Shown here: positions 26,429 to 34,927 of the stretch, one piece after another
Layout of the letters: every line of letters starts with the position of its first letter
Numbering within the stretch: the stretch's first letter is position 1
Source of the DNA: Candidatus Gastranaerophilales bacterium
GTDB lineage: Bacteria; Cyanobacteriota; Vampirovibrionia; Gastranaerophilales; Gastranaerophilaceae
NCBI GenBank assembly: GCA_944323705.1
Contig: CALUTM010000007.1
Span: 1-50,887, forward strand
DNA length: 50,887 nt
Direction: 5' to 3'
The notes under the pieces: model-generated
Databases searched by the model: none
The model's input: only the letters and a program-made list of their open reading frames with translations
Told to the model about the DNA's origin: nothing
Translations under genes and position numbers: made by a program

Positions 26429-26534
26429 TAAAAAGCCCTCTTTTTATAACTCGGGAGATTCTACCGTTTCTTTAATCTCCTTTATTGCACTCTTGTACAT
26501 CAAAACTATATCATAAAATAAATCTTTTGTAAAC

Positions 26535-27899
26535 TTATTTTAAGAGATATTCATTTATAGCTTTTGCCGCTTTTTTACCCGCTCCCATGGCATTAATTGC
26601 ATTTGATTCTCCTATAGGAGCGACATCGCCTCCGGCATAAATTGTCGGGATTGAAGTTTCTCTTGTTTCCTCATTAACAACAAAGTATCCTTTTTTATCG
26701 GTTTCAAAATCTAAGCCGTCCAGATGAGCTGATTTCTGGATGATAGGATTAGGACCCGTTCCGAGTGCTACTATAACGGTATCGATGTCAAGTTCCGTGT
26801 ATCTGCCTGTTCCGACGGGTTTGCGTCTGCCGGATTCGTCCGATTCACCAAGTTCCATAATCTCAAATTTCATTCCCGCTACATAACCATCTTTTTCAAG
26901 TATTTCAGAGGGGGCATGTAAGAACTGAAAAATAACCCCTTCCTCTTTTGCGTGCCTTATTTCTTCAAGACGTGCAGGAAGTTCTGCCTCTGTTCTGCGG
27001 TAAACGATGTACACTTTTTTGAATCCCACTCTGACTGCGGTTCTTGCTGCATCCATTGCAACGTTTCCGCCGCCGAATACCGCACCAGATTCTCCAGGCT
27101 TTAAGGTTGTCGCAGAGTTGTCTTCATTTGCGTGCATTAAATTAACTCTTGTTAAGAATTCGTTTGCCGAAAATACTCCGTTCAGATTTTCTCCGGGAAT
27201 ATGCATCATCTTGGGAAGCCCTGCTCCGGAGCATATAAATATAGCATCGTAACCGTCTTCTTTTAACTGCTTAAGAGTAACTGACTTTCCTACAATTACG
27301 TTTTTTTCAAATTTTACTCCCATATCTTTAAGAGCTTTAATTTCTCGGTCAAGCACTGTTCTGGGAAGTCTGAAAGGCGGAATTCCGTATCTTAAAACTC
27401 CGCCGAATTCGTGCAATGCTTCAAATACGGTTACCTCATGCCCTGCTTTTCTTAAGTCGCAAGCGGCGGTTATACCTGCACAGCCGGAGCCCACTATTGC
27501 CACTTTTTTGCCGCTAGGAACTATTTCGGTAGATTTGGCTTCTGTGTTGTCGCCAACATACCTTTCCAGTGCTCCAATCGCAACTGACTCTCCTTTTATG
27601 CCTAAAATACAGTTCCCTTCACATTGTCTTTCCTGAGGGCAAACCCTTCCGCATACCGAGGGAAGCATACTTGTTTCTCTTATTATATCCCCTGCCTTTT
27701 CCAAGTCGTCTTCTTTTAAAGCTTTAATAAATTCAGGTATGTTGATGTTTACGGGACAACCCTGTACGCATCTAGGGTTTTTGCAGTGTAAACATCTCGA
27801 AGCTTCTTCTTTTACCTGTTCCGCGGTAAAATTTTCTTCTACGGGAAGAAAATTGCGGCGGCGTTCATTTTTGTCTTGTTCATGTGGTCGTTGACGCAT
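26535..27899 (-). CDS. Glutamate synthase small-subunit-type NAD(P) oxidoreductase
   Basis: A 454-residue member of the GltD/GltA (homotetrameric) and NfnB/SudA family. The N-terminal iron-sulphur region has CLHCKNPRCVQGCPVNINIP (about 36-55) and VCGRVCPQERQCEGNCILG. An FAD-binding GSGCAGITAACDLRKAGH (about 137) and a second Rossmann motif GGGNVAMDAARTAVR follow. It may supply electrons for glutamate synthesis or act as an NADPH:ferredoxin transhydrogenase subunit. Neither a GltB large subunit nor NfnA lies beside it, so the exact role cannot be fixed. AAGGAGAG precedes the ATG. Confidence 0.88.
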   Translation of the reverse strand: MRQRPHEQDKNERRRNFLPVEENFTAEQVKEEASRCLHCKNPRCVQGCPVNINIPEFIKALKEDDLEKAGDIIRETSMLPSVCGRVCPQERQCEGNCILGIKGESVAIGALERYVGDNTEAKSTEIVPSGKKVAIVGSGCAGITAACDLRKAGHEVTVFEALHEFGGVLRYGIPPFRLPRTVLDREIKALKDMGVKFEKNVIVGKSVTLKQLKEDGYDAIFICSGAGLPKMMHIPGENLNGVFSANEFLTRVNLMHANEDNSATTLKPGESGAVFGGGNVAMDAARTAVRVGFKKVYIVYRRTEAELPARLEEIRHAKEEGVIFQFLHAPSEILEKDGYVAGMKFEIMELGESDESGRRKPVGTGRYTELDIDTVIVALGTGPNPIIQKSAHLDGLDFETDKKGYFVVNEETRETSIPTIYAGGDVAPIGESNAINAMGAGKKAAKAINEYLLK

Positions 27900-27950
27900 A
27901 TTAAAACTCTCCTTGCTTAACTTTTAGTATAGCAAAAAAAGATTTTATTG

Positions 27951-27956
27951 TATAAT
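27951..27956 (+). promoter_or_regulatory. Candidate -10 box for leaderless wecB
   Basis: TATAAT ends 7 bases before the wecB ATG and no Shine-Dalgarno lies between, so the message should start at or next to the ATG. No good -35 is evident. Confidence 0.5.
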
Positions 27957-27963
27957 TATTTGT

Positions 27964-29079
27964 ATGAAAAATATTGTTTTTATTTTTGGGACAAGACCGG
28001 AAATCATTAAACTTGCACCGATTATATTAGAAATGAAAAAGTTTTCCGACAAGTTTAATGTAATAATTTGTAACACAGAGCAGCAAAAAGAACTTTCTAA
28101 TCAGACGCTTGCATATTTTGGGCTTAAAGCAGATATTAATCTGGACTGTATGAGGGAGAATCAGTCTTTATCTTCGGTGCAGGCAAGAATTTTGACCTCG
28201 CTTGATAGGGTTTTTTGTGAAAATAAAATAGATGCGACAATTGTTCAGGGCGATACCATGACTGTTTTATGCGGTGCTTTGACAAGTTTTTATCATAAAG
28301 TTCCGATATTTCATGTTGAGGCAGGACTGCGTTCATACGATATTTACGAACCCTTTCCAGAGGAGGTTATGAGGCAGATGACTTCTCGTGTTGCGGATTT
28401 GCATTTTGCTCCGACTAATGTGAACAGGGAAGCTTTATTGAAAGAAAATATTGACGATAATAAAATTCATGTGGTCGGGAATACCGTTATTGATGCACTT
28501 TTTTGCTTGTCAAAAGATGTTATTGAAAGCTCTGAGAATTTTTATAAAGAAAAGAAGATTCCTATAGATGACAAACTGGTTTTAATTACCGCACACAGAA
28601 GGGAAAACCACGGACAGCGTATTGATAGGATAATTGATGCAATTTCATATCTCGCTGAAAAGTATTCCGATCATACTTTTGTTATTCCGGTTCATCCGAA
28701 TCCGAATGTAAAAGATAAAATTTACGCTCGTTTAGGCGGGTTTAAGAATATTTATCTACTGCCGCCTCTTGATTACCCGAATCTTGTTTATCTTATGAAA
28801 CATGCAAAACTTATTCTTACCGATTCGGGCGGTATACAGGAGGAAGCTCCTTCTTTTGCCTGTCCGACCTTTGTTATGCGCTATGAAACGGAAAGAAAAG
28901 AGGGGATTGAAGCGGGTGTTTCAAAGCTTGTAGGTGCCGATTATGAAAAAATTACGGCGGAAAGCGAAAAAATACTTTCCTTGCCTAAAGCCGAGACAAG
29001 ATTAACGGCTAAAAATCCTTACGGTGACGGTACGGCTTCCGTTAAAATAATAGAGACCATAAAGAGATATTTTGATTAA
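27964..29079 (+). CDS. wecB: UDP-N-acetylglucosamine 2-epimerase
   Basis: A 371-residue non-hydrolysing epimerase making UDP-ManNAc from UDP-GlcNAc for surface polysaccharide. It begins IVFIFGTRPEIIKLAPII, with VQGDTMTV (about 95-103), HVEAGLRSYDIYEPFPEE, TAHRRENHGQRI (about 209) and the UDP-binding LTDSGGIQEEAPSF (about 284). These are the conserved family stretches. It stands alone between a divergent oxidoreductase gene and an unrelated protein. The transcript is probably leaderless. Confidence 0.95.
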   Translation: MKNIVFIFGTRPEIIKLAPIILEMKKFSDKFNVIICNTEQQKELSNQTLAYFGLKADINLDCMRENQSLSSVQARILTSLDRVFCENKIDATIVQGDTMTVLCGALTSFYHKVPIFHVEAGLRSYDIYEPFPEEVMRQMTSRVADLHFAPTNVNREALLKENIDDNKIHVVGNTVIDALFCLSKDVIESSENFYKEKKIPIDDKLVLITAHRRENHGQRIDRIIDAISYLAEKYSDHTFVIPVHPNPNVKDKIYARLGGFKNIYLLPPLDYPNLVYLMKHAKLILTDSGGIQEEAPSFACPTFVMRYETERKEGIEAGVSKLVGADYEKITAESEKILSLPKAETRLTAKNPYGDGTASVKIIETIKRYFD

Positions 29080-29115
29080 GATAGCAAAATTTATTTTTAC
29101 GAATTTTATATTAGT

Positions 29116-30588
29116 ATGCTAATTAATGGTCGAAATACTAATATGAGTTTTTACGGTGTAAAATCCTTGCCATCTTTGTCAAGACCTGTAGCAGAACAGG
29201 CTGATGACATATTGCGTGCTTTAAATATGGTTTCTCCAAACATACAAAAATTGAATCAGGGAACCCATGTTTACGGTGTGAGAAAGACGTTGGAACTGCT
29301 AAAAAAAACAACGCGACTTGATACTTTTTCAAAAGAAGGAATATCTTTTAAGTTGGAGGGTAAAAAAATTAGGCTCGGCTCTCCTGATAGCAGTACGCTT
29401 ATTGTTGAAGAATTGGGAAATAAAAATCAAAAGCTTAGGGATGTGAAGATAAGATTTAACAGATTAGAAAATGCTGACGGATTTTCTTCTGGTATGTCGG
29501 ATGTGAATACTTTTTTATCAAATATATTTGAAAAACTTGATTTTGCACTGCTTCAAATAAGAAAGTTTTTCGTTAATTCCGATATTAATTCCGTAATGGA
29601 GAAGTTGGTGTCGAGAGCTTCTTTTAGAAATGAAAATGCAAAACTTGTCGATGATATCAGGACTTTGTTTGTGGAAATACAAGCGGAGATTGATTCTATA
29701 AGTAATTTAAACTCACGTTCAAGAATAAAAAACGGGTATCAGTTTGTTAAAAAAGGGGGGACTCACGGCTCAAAACAAATAGATTTTGAAAATATAGGAA
29801 CCAATAATGAAAAATTTTCGGTGAATATACTTTCGGGTAGAACAGGAGAAAAACACCTCTACATAAAAATTCAAGGTGAGAATAGTGAGCCAAAACACTT
29901 TTTTATAAATCCCAAAGGGGAGGCGTTAAAAGAGACCAATTTTAGCCGGGTTCTGAAAGTTGGTGATAAAAATGTTTATTGCTCTCAGAGAGAACTTGAT
30001 TCCCCACTTTTGGGAATACAACTTGAGACATTGAAAAATGAAATGGTTAAATATAAACAATATATTCAAGCTGCCATTCAAAGAAGAGAAATATTAAAAG
30101 AGCACATGACAACAGGGGAAATTGGGGTTATTGATGAAGAATGTCTTGATTTGATAAAGACGGTAAGGGATTTGCTTAAGGCTTGTAAAACAAGAATAAA
30201 AAACATAAAAGAGACTGACAGAAAAAAAGCTTTTAAACAAAAATATCGGATTGAAACCGTTATGAGCAGCCCGTCATTAAACTTAAAAGATATAACTCCG
30301 GCTCATGAAAGCATATATTTGAGTTTCCCCGTAATGCAGGGTGTTGAATGCTTAAAAATAATTATTTTGGGTCAAAATGATAAAATCAAAAAAAGTTTGT
30401 TTATTAACGGAGATAAAATGATAAAATTTAATGCTACCAGTCTTGGCAGGAGCAAGCGGAAGGATACTCTGACAAATTATCATTCTCAGGAGGAGATTGA
30501 TAATTCGGGGCTCAGGGAGTACCTTCTTATGGCAAAGTCAAGGTTAGAATCTGTTCCGCTTGCAAGAAAAAAGGGAAAAACAGCTTAG
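29116..30588 (+). CDS. Protein with three internal repeats, unknown function
   Basis: This 490-residue protein matches no family I know. It appears built from about three units of about 165 residues, each a helical linker followed by a strand-rich domain. The second and third domains are clearly related: KHLYIKIQGENSEPKHFFIN (246-265) against ECLKIIILGQNDKIKKSLFIN-type sequence (411-431), and SQRELDSPLLGIQLETLKNE (290-309) against SQEEIDNSGLREYLLMAKSR (457-476). The first (77-150) is more diverged. There is no signal peptide or membrane helix. A TATATT (29107-29112) is only 3 bases before the first ATG, so a start at 29143 is possible. No Shine-Dalgarno precedes either. Confidence 0.72.
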   Translation: MLINGRNTNMSFYGVKSLPSLSRPVAEQADDILRALNMVSPNIQKLNQGTHVYGVRKTLELLKKTTRLDTFSKEGISFKLEGKKIRLGSPDSSTLIVEELGNKNQKLRDVKIRFNRLENADGFSSGMSDVNTFLSNIFEKLDFALLQIRKFFVNSDINSVMEKLVSRASFRNENAKLVDDIRTLFVEIQAEIDSISNLNSRSRIKNGYQFVKKGGTHGSKQIDFENIGTNNEKFSVNILSGRTGEKHLYIKIQGENSEPKHFFINPKGEALKETNFSRVLKVGDKNVYCSQRELDSPLLGIQLETLKNEMVKYKQYIQAAIQRREILKEHMTTGEIGVIDEECLDLIKTVRDLLKACKTRIKNIKETDRKKAFKQKYRIETVMSSPSLNLKDITPAHESIYLSFPVMQGVECLKIIILGQNDKIKKSLFINGDKMIKFNATSLGRSKRKDTLTNYHSQEEIDNSGLREYLLMAKSRLESVPLARKKGKTA

Positions 30589-30686
30589 ATTTTGTGTATA
30601 CTTTTCAGGCATAATTGAGTATTTATTATAAGTATTTGCTATTTTAATAAAGCTGTTAAATAATGAAAAAAAGAGAGGACTGAACT

Positions 30687-31253
30687 ATGGAACTTGACAA
30701 ATTTTTGGATTTTATGGAAACGCAGCAAAAGGTTGAAGCGGGTACGGATGTTTTTGAGATGTTTCATAAGTTAAGTCAGGAAGCAATGAAGATTACAAAC
30801 GTTATAAACAACCAATATCACACACCCCAAGAGCTTGTTGAACTTTTTTCCAAGCTGACGGGCAGGCATGTGGATGAGAGTTTTAGATTATTCCCTCCGT
30901 TTTACACTGATTGCGGTAAAAATATAAGGTTGGGAAAAAATGTTTTTATAAACGCGTGCTGTAATTTTCAGGATCAGGGCGGTATTATAATCGGTGATAA
31001 CGTATTAATAGGTCATAAGGTAGTAATAGCAACTCTTAATCATGATATTGACCCCGAAAACAGGGCTGCAATGGTGCCCGGAAGAGTTGTAATAGGTAAT
31101 AATGTCTGGATTGGTTCAAGCGTAACTATTTTGTCGGGAGTTACAATCGGAGATGGGGCGATTGTAGGGGCAGGAAGCGTTGTTACAAAATCAATTCCCG
31201 ATAATTGTATTGTGGCAGGTAACCCCGCAAAAATAATCCGTCATATCAAATAA
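30687..31253 (+). CDS. Maa/LacA-type acetyltransferase (left-handed beta helix)
   Basis: A 188-residue CoA-dependent O-acetyltransferase of the maltose/galactoside acetyltransferase family. The N-terminal helices are followed by FYTDCGKNIRLGKNVFINAC (about 72-91) and hexapeptide repeats (IGDNVLIGHKVVI, IGNNVWIGSSVTILSGVTIG). The catalytic His lies in IATLNHDIDP, and the family ending AGNPAKIIR is present. It should acetylate a sugar or sugar-like acceptor; the substrate is not known. GAGAGG precedes the ATG. nth follows shortly after on the same strand. Confidence 0.92.
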   Translation: MELDKFLDFMETQQKVEAGTDVFEMFHKLSQEAMKITNVINNQYHTPQELVELFSKLTGRHVDESFRLFPPFYTDCGKNIRLGKNVFINACCNFQDQGGIIIGDNVLIGHKVVIATLNHDIDPENRAAMVPGRVVIGNNVWIGSSVTILSGVTIGDGAIVGAGSVVTKSIPDNCIVAGNPAKIIRHIK

Positions 31254-31266
31254 TTTTCTTTTGTTT

Positions 31267-31272
31267 TATTAT
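31267..31272 (+). promoter_or_regulatory. Candidate -10 box for leaderless nth
   Basis: TATTAT ends 6 bases before the nth ATG at 31279, with no Shine-Dalgarno. Transcription would begin at the start codon. Confidence 0.4.
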
Positions 31273-31278
31273 GTATTT

Positions 31279-31902
31279 ATGATAGACGAGGTTGTACAAA
31301 AACTTAAAGAAGCAAAACAACCTGTGAGTGATTTTGTTCACCTCATGGATACTTTTAGGGATCCTTATCTTGTTTTAATATCCTGCATATTAAGTCTGAG
31401 GACTAATGATCGAACCACTTATCCCGCGACTTTAAGAATGCTTGAACTTGCAAAGACTCCTGCGGAAATGAAGAATGTAGATGCGGACAAGCTTGCACGG
31501 GCGATTTACCCGGTCGGGTTTTACGAGAATAAGGCAAAACAAATAATTGAACTTTCAAGACAAATTGACGAAGAATTGGGCGGAAAAGTTCCCGATGAAA
31601 TTGAGGAGTTGGTTAAATTTAAGGGAGTTGGCAGGAAAACTGCCAATCTTGTTCTTGCCCGCGGGTTTAATAAGCCTGCAATCTGTGTGGATGTCCATGT
31701 ACACAGGATATTTAATCGTCTCGGATATATAAATACAAAAAATCCGGAGGAGACAGAGTTTGCCCTGAGAAAGAAGCTGCCTCAAAAGTATTGGATAGAT
31801 ATCAATACGCTTCTTGTAACTCACGGTCAAAATGTGTGTAAACCTATAAAACCTAACTGTACGGAATGTCCGATAGCGGAGTACTGTGCAAAAAATATAT
31901 AG
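31279..31902 (+). CDS. nth: Endonuclease III
   Basis: A 207-residue base-excision DNA glycosylase/AP lyase for oxidised pyrimidines. The helix-hairpin-helix LVKFKGVGRKTANL holds catalytic K120, and CVDVHVHRIFNRL holds D138. From the start at 31279 these numbers equal those of E. coli Nth, so I prefer it to an in-frame ATG six codons earlier (31261). The [4Fe-4S] ligands follow the family spacing C-x6-C-x2-C-x5-C (CKPIKPNCTECPIAEYC) at the C-terminus. Confidence 0.95.
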   Translation: MIDEVVQKLKEAKQPVSDFVHLMDTFRDPYLVLISCILSLRTNDRTTYPATLRMLELAKTPAEMKNVDADKLARAIYPVGFYENKAKQIIELSRQIDEELGGKVPDEIEELVKFKGVGRKTANLVLARGFNKPAICVDVHVHRIFNRLGYINTKNPEETEFALRKKLPQKYWIDINTLLVTHGQNVCKPIKPNCTECPIAEYCAKNI

Positions 31903-31935
31903 TGTGTTATAATTATTCTGCGAGGAGAGGTCGTA

Positions 31936-32550
31936 ATGTCAGAAGAGATAAGTTGCCCGTTTTGTGGAAATATTATTGCAAAAGATGCTTTAAGATGTGA
32001 AAAATGCGGTTCTTTATTCAAGGAACCTGAACTTCCCGATATAAAATTCAACGAACTCGGACCGTTTCTTGCAATTGATGTTCTAACTCTCGGTTTCTTT
32101 TCAACGATATGGTTTTTTATAAACGGTAAAGCCGTGAATAACTTGGTGCAGGGAGTAAAGGATAAATTAAAACTCCATTGGCTGTTTGTTCTCTTGGCAT
32201 TGAACGGCGGTTTTTATTTGTTCTTTTTCTATAAACATCCTACATACCTTATGCTTTTTGCGGTTTTGCAGTGTATCTTATATATAGCATTGACTTATAG
32301 GGTGTTGAGGATTATCCAAAAATATACGGAAGCAGTGTATGACGTTGTTGTAGAGTATAATCCTTATTATATTGTATTATTTAATATTTTTTATCTGGTA
32401 CATTTTATAGATACGTACAAAAACAGAGTACAGAATTTGCATGTGCACTTCGACTGGAAGTCTCCGCAGGGTCTTGTACTTATACTCCTTATTTTAATAA
32501 TTATATTTATACTTCGCTTTTATAATGAAATGTACTTGCTTTTTCATTAA
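31936..32550 (+). CDS. Zinc-ribbon membrane protein
   Basis: A 204-residue protein with an N-terminal zinc ribbon (CPFCGNIIAKDALRCEKCGS, residues 7-26) followed by four or five membrane helices (about 45-65, 80-100, 103-122, 140-155, 180-198). It resembles the loose group of zinc-ribbon plus DUF4234-like membrane proteins; the assignment is weak and the function unknown. GAGGAGAGG is a strong Shine-Dalgarno. It ends 4 bases inside the end of the convergent gene at 32547-32903. Confidence 0.75.
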   Translation: MSEEISCPFCGNIIAKDALRCEKCGSLFKEPELPDIKFNELGPFLAIDVLTLGFFSTIWFFINGKAVNNLVQGVKDKLKLHWLFVLLALNGGFYLFFFYKHPTYLMLFAVLQCILYIALTYRVLRIIQKYTEAVYDVVVEYNPYYIVLFNIFYLVHFIDTYKNRVQNLHVHFDWKSPQGLVLILLILIIIFILRFYNEMYLLFH

Positions 32551-32903
32551 ACGGAAAGTTCAAAGGTTGTTTTAGCGACTCTTGCATTTGCTTCATAGGC
32601 AGTTTTTGCAAGTTGGATGTTCACTGCATCCTGAACGGAATATCCGTTTTGCAAAGCAGTAACCATTGCATTATCCAAATCGTGTGCTGCCTGAACGACA
32701 TTTTCCGAGACTGTTTGGAGCAAGTCTCCGGGCAGAACATTTGAGTAATAGCCGCTTAAATCAACGCTAGTATCTTCCGGGGTAATTGAGGCAGTTTGTA
32801 ACGTGCCGTTGTCTGTTTGTTGCGGAACTCTTGCGGCAGAGTTAGCCATGCCCTCTATAAGGCCGGAGTAAACGGAAGTATCTATTGAAGAAATTGAACT
32901 CAT
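32547..32903 (-). CDS. Small protein with flagellar-rod-like C-terminus
   Basis: A 118-residue protein without a signal peptide. Its last third (NIQLAKTAYEANARVAKTTF, about residues 95-114) strongly resembles the C-terminal helix of flagellar rod and hook proteins (FlgB/FlgC/FlgE type, consensus AQRAYEANAKV). The N-terminus is Ser/Thr-rich and low in complexity. No flagellar or type III secretion gene is near it. It could be a secreted or structural small protein using the same helical packing. AGAGGT lies 8 bases before the ATG, which supports it as a gene. Confidence 0.75.
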   Translation of the reverse strand: MSSISSIDTSVYSGLIEGMANSAARVPQQTDNGTLQTASITPEDTSVDLSGYYSNVLPGDLLQTVSENVVQAAHDLDNAMVTALQNGYSVQDAVNIQLAKTAYEANARVAKTTFELSV

Positions 32904-33015
32904 GTTTCAAACCTCTAATAACAGTTTAACTCTTTTTTTCAATTTTACAAGTGGGGGATGCCGAAAAAGTCGAAAATTAGTTTACAACCCGACTGTGTTT
33001 TTTTATGTCTAAATA

Positions 33016-33885
33016 TCAAAGTAATGCTGGCTCTGCGTGTATTACAACTGATACGTTATCAAATTTGTCTTTAATCTCTGATTCAATTTGATCACAAATA
33101 TTATGACAGCAGCTTATTTTCATGTCGGGGTTAAAAAGCAATGTTATTTCAATATCCCTGTATTGCCCTGCCTTACGACCTTTTATATTTTTGTATCCTT
33201 TTATGATCGTATTCTTCTTTAAAATCTCTTCGATTTTTTCCGTATCCTCAGTGGGGATTGAGCCGTCAAGAAGATTATTCAGCGTTTCTTTGGAAATTGA
33301 AAAACCCGTTTTGAGAATTATTAGTGCGACAATTATTGCGATAACGGAGTCAAGTATTGTAAGTCCCGTAAATTTAATCAGTACAAGCCCTATTAATACT
33401 CCCAGAGAGGAAAAAATATCCGTGCTTAAATGTTCCGCATCAGCAAGTAAGGATACGGAATCGGATTTTTTTGCCACATAGAATAAATACCTGCTTACGA
33501 CGAAATTTGCAATTACCGCAAATCCCATAACGTAAATCCCTAACATGGATTCTGATTCAATATGGTAGCCCGAAATAAGTTTTGAAACCGCCTCATAAAT
33601 AATAAAAAATCCCGCAAATATAATCAAACCGCCTTCAATAAAGCCTGACATATCCTCATACTTGCCGTGTCCGAAGGGATGCTCCTTATCGGCGGGTTCT
33701 GCGGAATGAGTGACCGCAAAAAATGTAAGCAGAGAAGCTAAAAAATCCGAAAGAGAATGTATTGCCTCCGAAATAATACTTATGCTTCCGCTAATATGAC
33801 CCGCAATAATTTTGGTTATTATCACAAGCGTATTTGATGTAATTGAAAGCCCTGCCGCAAATTTTTTCTGAGCTTCAAGATTCAT
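33016..33885 (-). CDS. Cation diffusion facilitator (CDF) transporter
   Basis: A 289-residue zinc/manganese/iron exporter of the CDF family. There are six membrane helices (from about 13 to 200) and a cytoplasmic C-terminal domain ending in HNICDQIESEIKDKF. Metal-site motifs are SEAIHSLSDFLAS (helix 2) and DAEHLSTDIFSSLG (helix 5). The HPFGHGKYE loop (about residues 70-78) is typical. Its ATG follows the stop codon of kdsD with no gap, so it is translated from the same message. Which metal it exports cannot be told. Confidence 0.94.
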   Translation of the reverse strand: MNLEAQKKFAAGLSITSNTLVIITKIIAGHISGSISIISEAIHSLSDFLASLLTFFAVTHSAEPADKEHPFGHGKYEDMSGFIEGGLIIFAGFFIIYEAVSKLISGYHIESESMLGIYVMGFAVIANFVVSRYLFYVAKKSDSVSLLADAEHLSTDIFSSLGVLIGLVLIKFTGLTILDSVIAIIVALIILKTGFSISKETLNNLLDGSIPTEDTEKIEEILKKNTIIKGYKNIKGRKAGQYRDIEITLLFNPDMKISCCHNICDQIESEIKDKFDNVSVVIHAEPALL

Positions 33886-34866
33886 TTATGCAACTCCGTT
33901 ATTAAGCAAATCGTGGATATGTATTACACCTACGGGTTTGTTATTTTCAACAACAAACAGGTTGGTAATTTTTTTATCGTGCATAAGTTTCAGGGCTTCT
34001 GCTGTCATAGCGGAAGGAGCAATTGTCTTGGGGTTGCGTGTCATTAAATCAATTGCTTTTTGCTCAAGAATTTTGGATGAAAGGCATCTTCTTAAATCCC
34101 CGTCGGTGAGCATTCCAGTGAGCTCTCCTTTTGGATTAATAAACCCTACGCAGCCGAGACGTTTTGATGTCATTTCCAAAAGAACTGCCTGCATATTGGA
34201 ATTTTCATCCAAAATCGGCATTTCCTGACCCGTATGCATTAAATCGGATACACGTTTAAGTATTGAGCCGAGTTTGCCTCCGGGGTGTCTGTCATTAAAA
34301 TCTGCTTTAGAAAAACCTTTTCTCTCAATCATACCGACTGTTAAAACATCCCCAAGAACAAGGGTTGCAGTAGTGGAGTTTGTCGGAGCAAGACCCAACG
34401 GGCAAGCTTCTCCGTTATTGGGAAGTTCAAGCACAACATCTCCGGCTTTTCCCAATGAACTTTCGGGGTTTTTGGTGATTGCAATGAGCTTTATTCCGAA
34501 TCTTTTGCAGTAGTTTAGAATATCAATCAGCTCTCTTGACTCTCCGCTGTTTGATATTGCAATAACGACATCATCTTCGGTTATCATTCCCAAATCACCG
34601 TGGCTTGCTTCGGCAGGATGTACGAAAAATGAAGGGGTGCCTGTTGATGCAAGTGAAGCTGCAATCTTTTTCCCTATATGACCGGATTTTCCCATCCCCG
34701 TTATGATAATTCTGCCCTTTGAGTTTTGCATATAATCAAGAGCTTTAGTAAGGCTTTCGGAACTTACGGAGTCTTTAAGCCGACTGATGGTATCTATTTC
34801 CGAATCTATTGTTTTTATTGCAGAAATTTTATCTGATTCTTGTTGAGATTGACAGGTTGCTAACAT
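33886..34866 (-). CDS. kdsD: D-arabinose 5-phosphate isomerase (KdsD/KpsF)
   Basis: A 326-residue enzyme making arabinose 5-phosphate from ribulose 5-phosphate, the first step to Kdo for lipopolysaccharide. A SIS sugar-isomerase domain (GRIIITGMGKSGHIGKKIA, then SNSGESRELIDIL) is followed by two CBS domains from about residue 205 (MHTGQEMPILDENSNMQAVL; TDGDLRRCL; MTRNPKTIAP). The DRHPGGKLGSIL link is typical. It implies Kdo or a related sugar in the envelope. AAGGAG lies 8 bases before the ATG. Confidence 0.93.
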   Translation of the reverse strand: MLATCQSQQESDKISAIKTIDSEIDTISRLKDSVSSESLTKALDYMQNSKGRIIITGMGKSGHIGKKIAASLASTGTPSFFVHPAEASHGDLGMITEDDVVIAISNSGESRELIDILNYCKRFGIKLIAITKNPESSLGKAGDVVLELPNNGEACPLGLAPTNSTTATLVLGDVLTVGMIERKGFSKADFNDRHPGGKLGSILKRVSDLMHTGQEMPILDENSNMQAVLLEMTSKRLGCVGFINPKGELTGMLTDGDLRRCLSSKILEQKAIDLMTRNPKTIAPSAMTAEALKLMHDKKITNLFVVENNKPVGVIHIHDLLNNGVA

Positions 34867-34915
34867 ATTTCACACTCCTTTATTTAATATTATTTTACTA
34901 CAAAAATATTTGCTT

Positions 34916-34921
34916 TAATAT
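34916..34921 (+). promoter_or_regulatory. Candidate promoter for the leaderless GlcF-like gene
   Basis: TAATAT ends 6 bases before the ATG at 34928. TTTACT lies 16 bases upstream (34894-34899) as a possible -35. No Shine-Dalgarno is present. Confidence 0.45.
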
Positions 34922-34927
34922 ATTATT

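Noticed and set aside
26454-26480. Hairpin GGAGATT/AATCTCC upstream of pilT as a terminator
   Set aside because: The stem is 7 bases with a 13-base loop and no proper T-tract follows on the minus strand.
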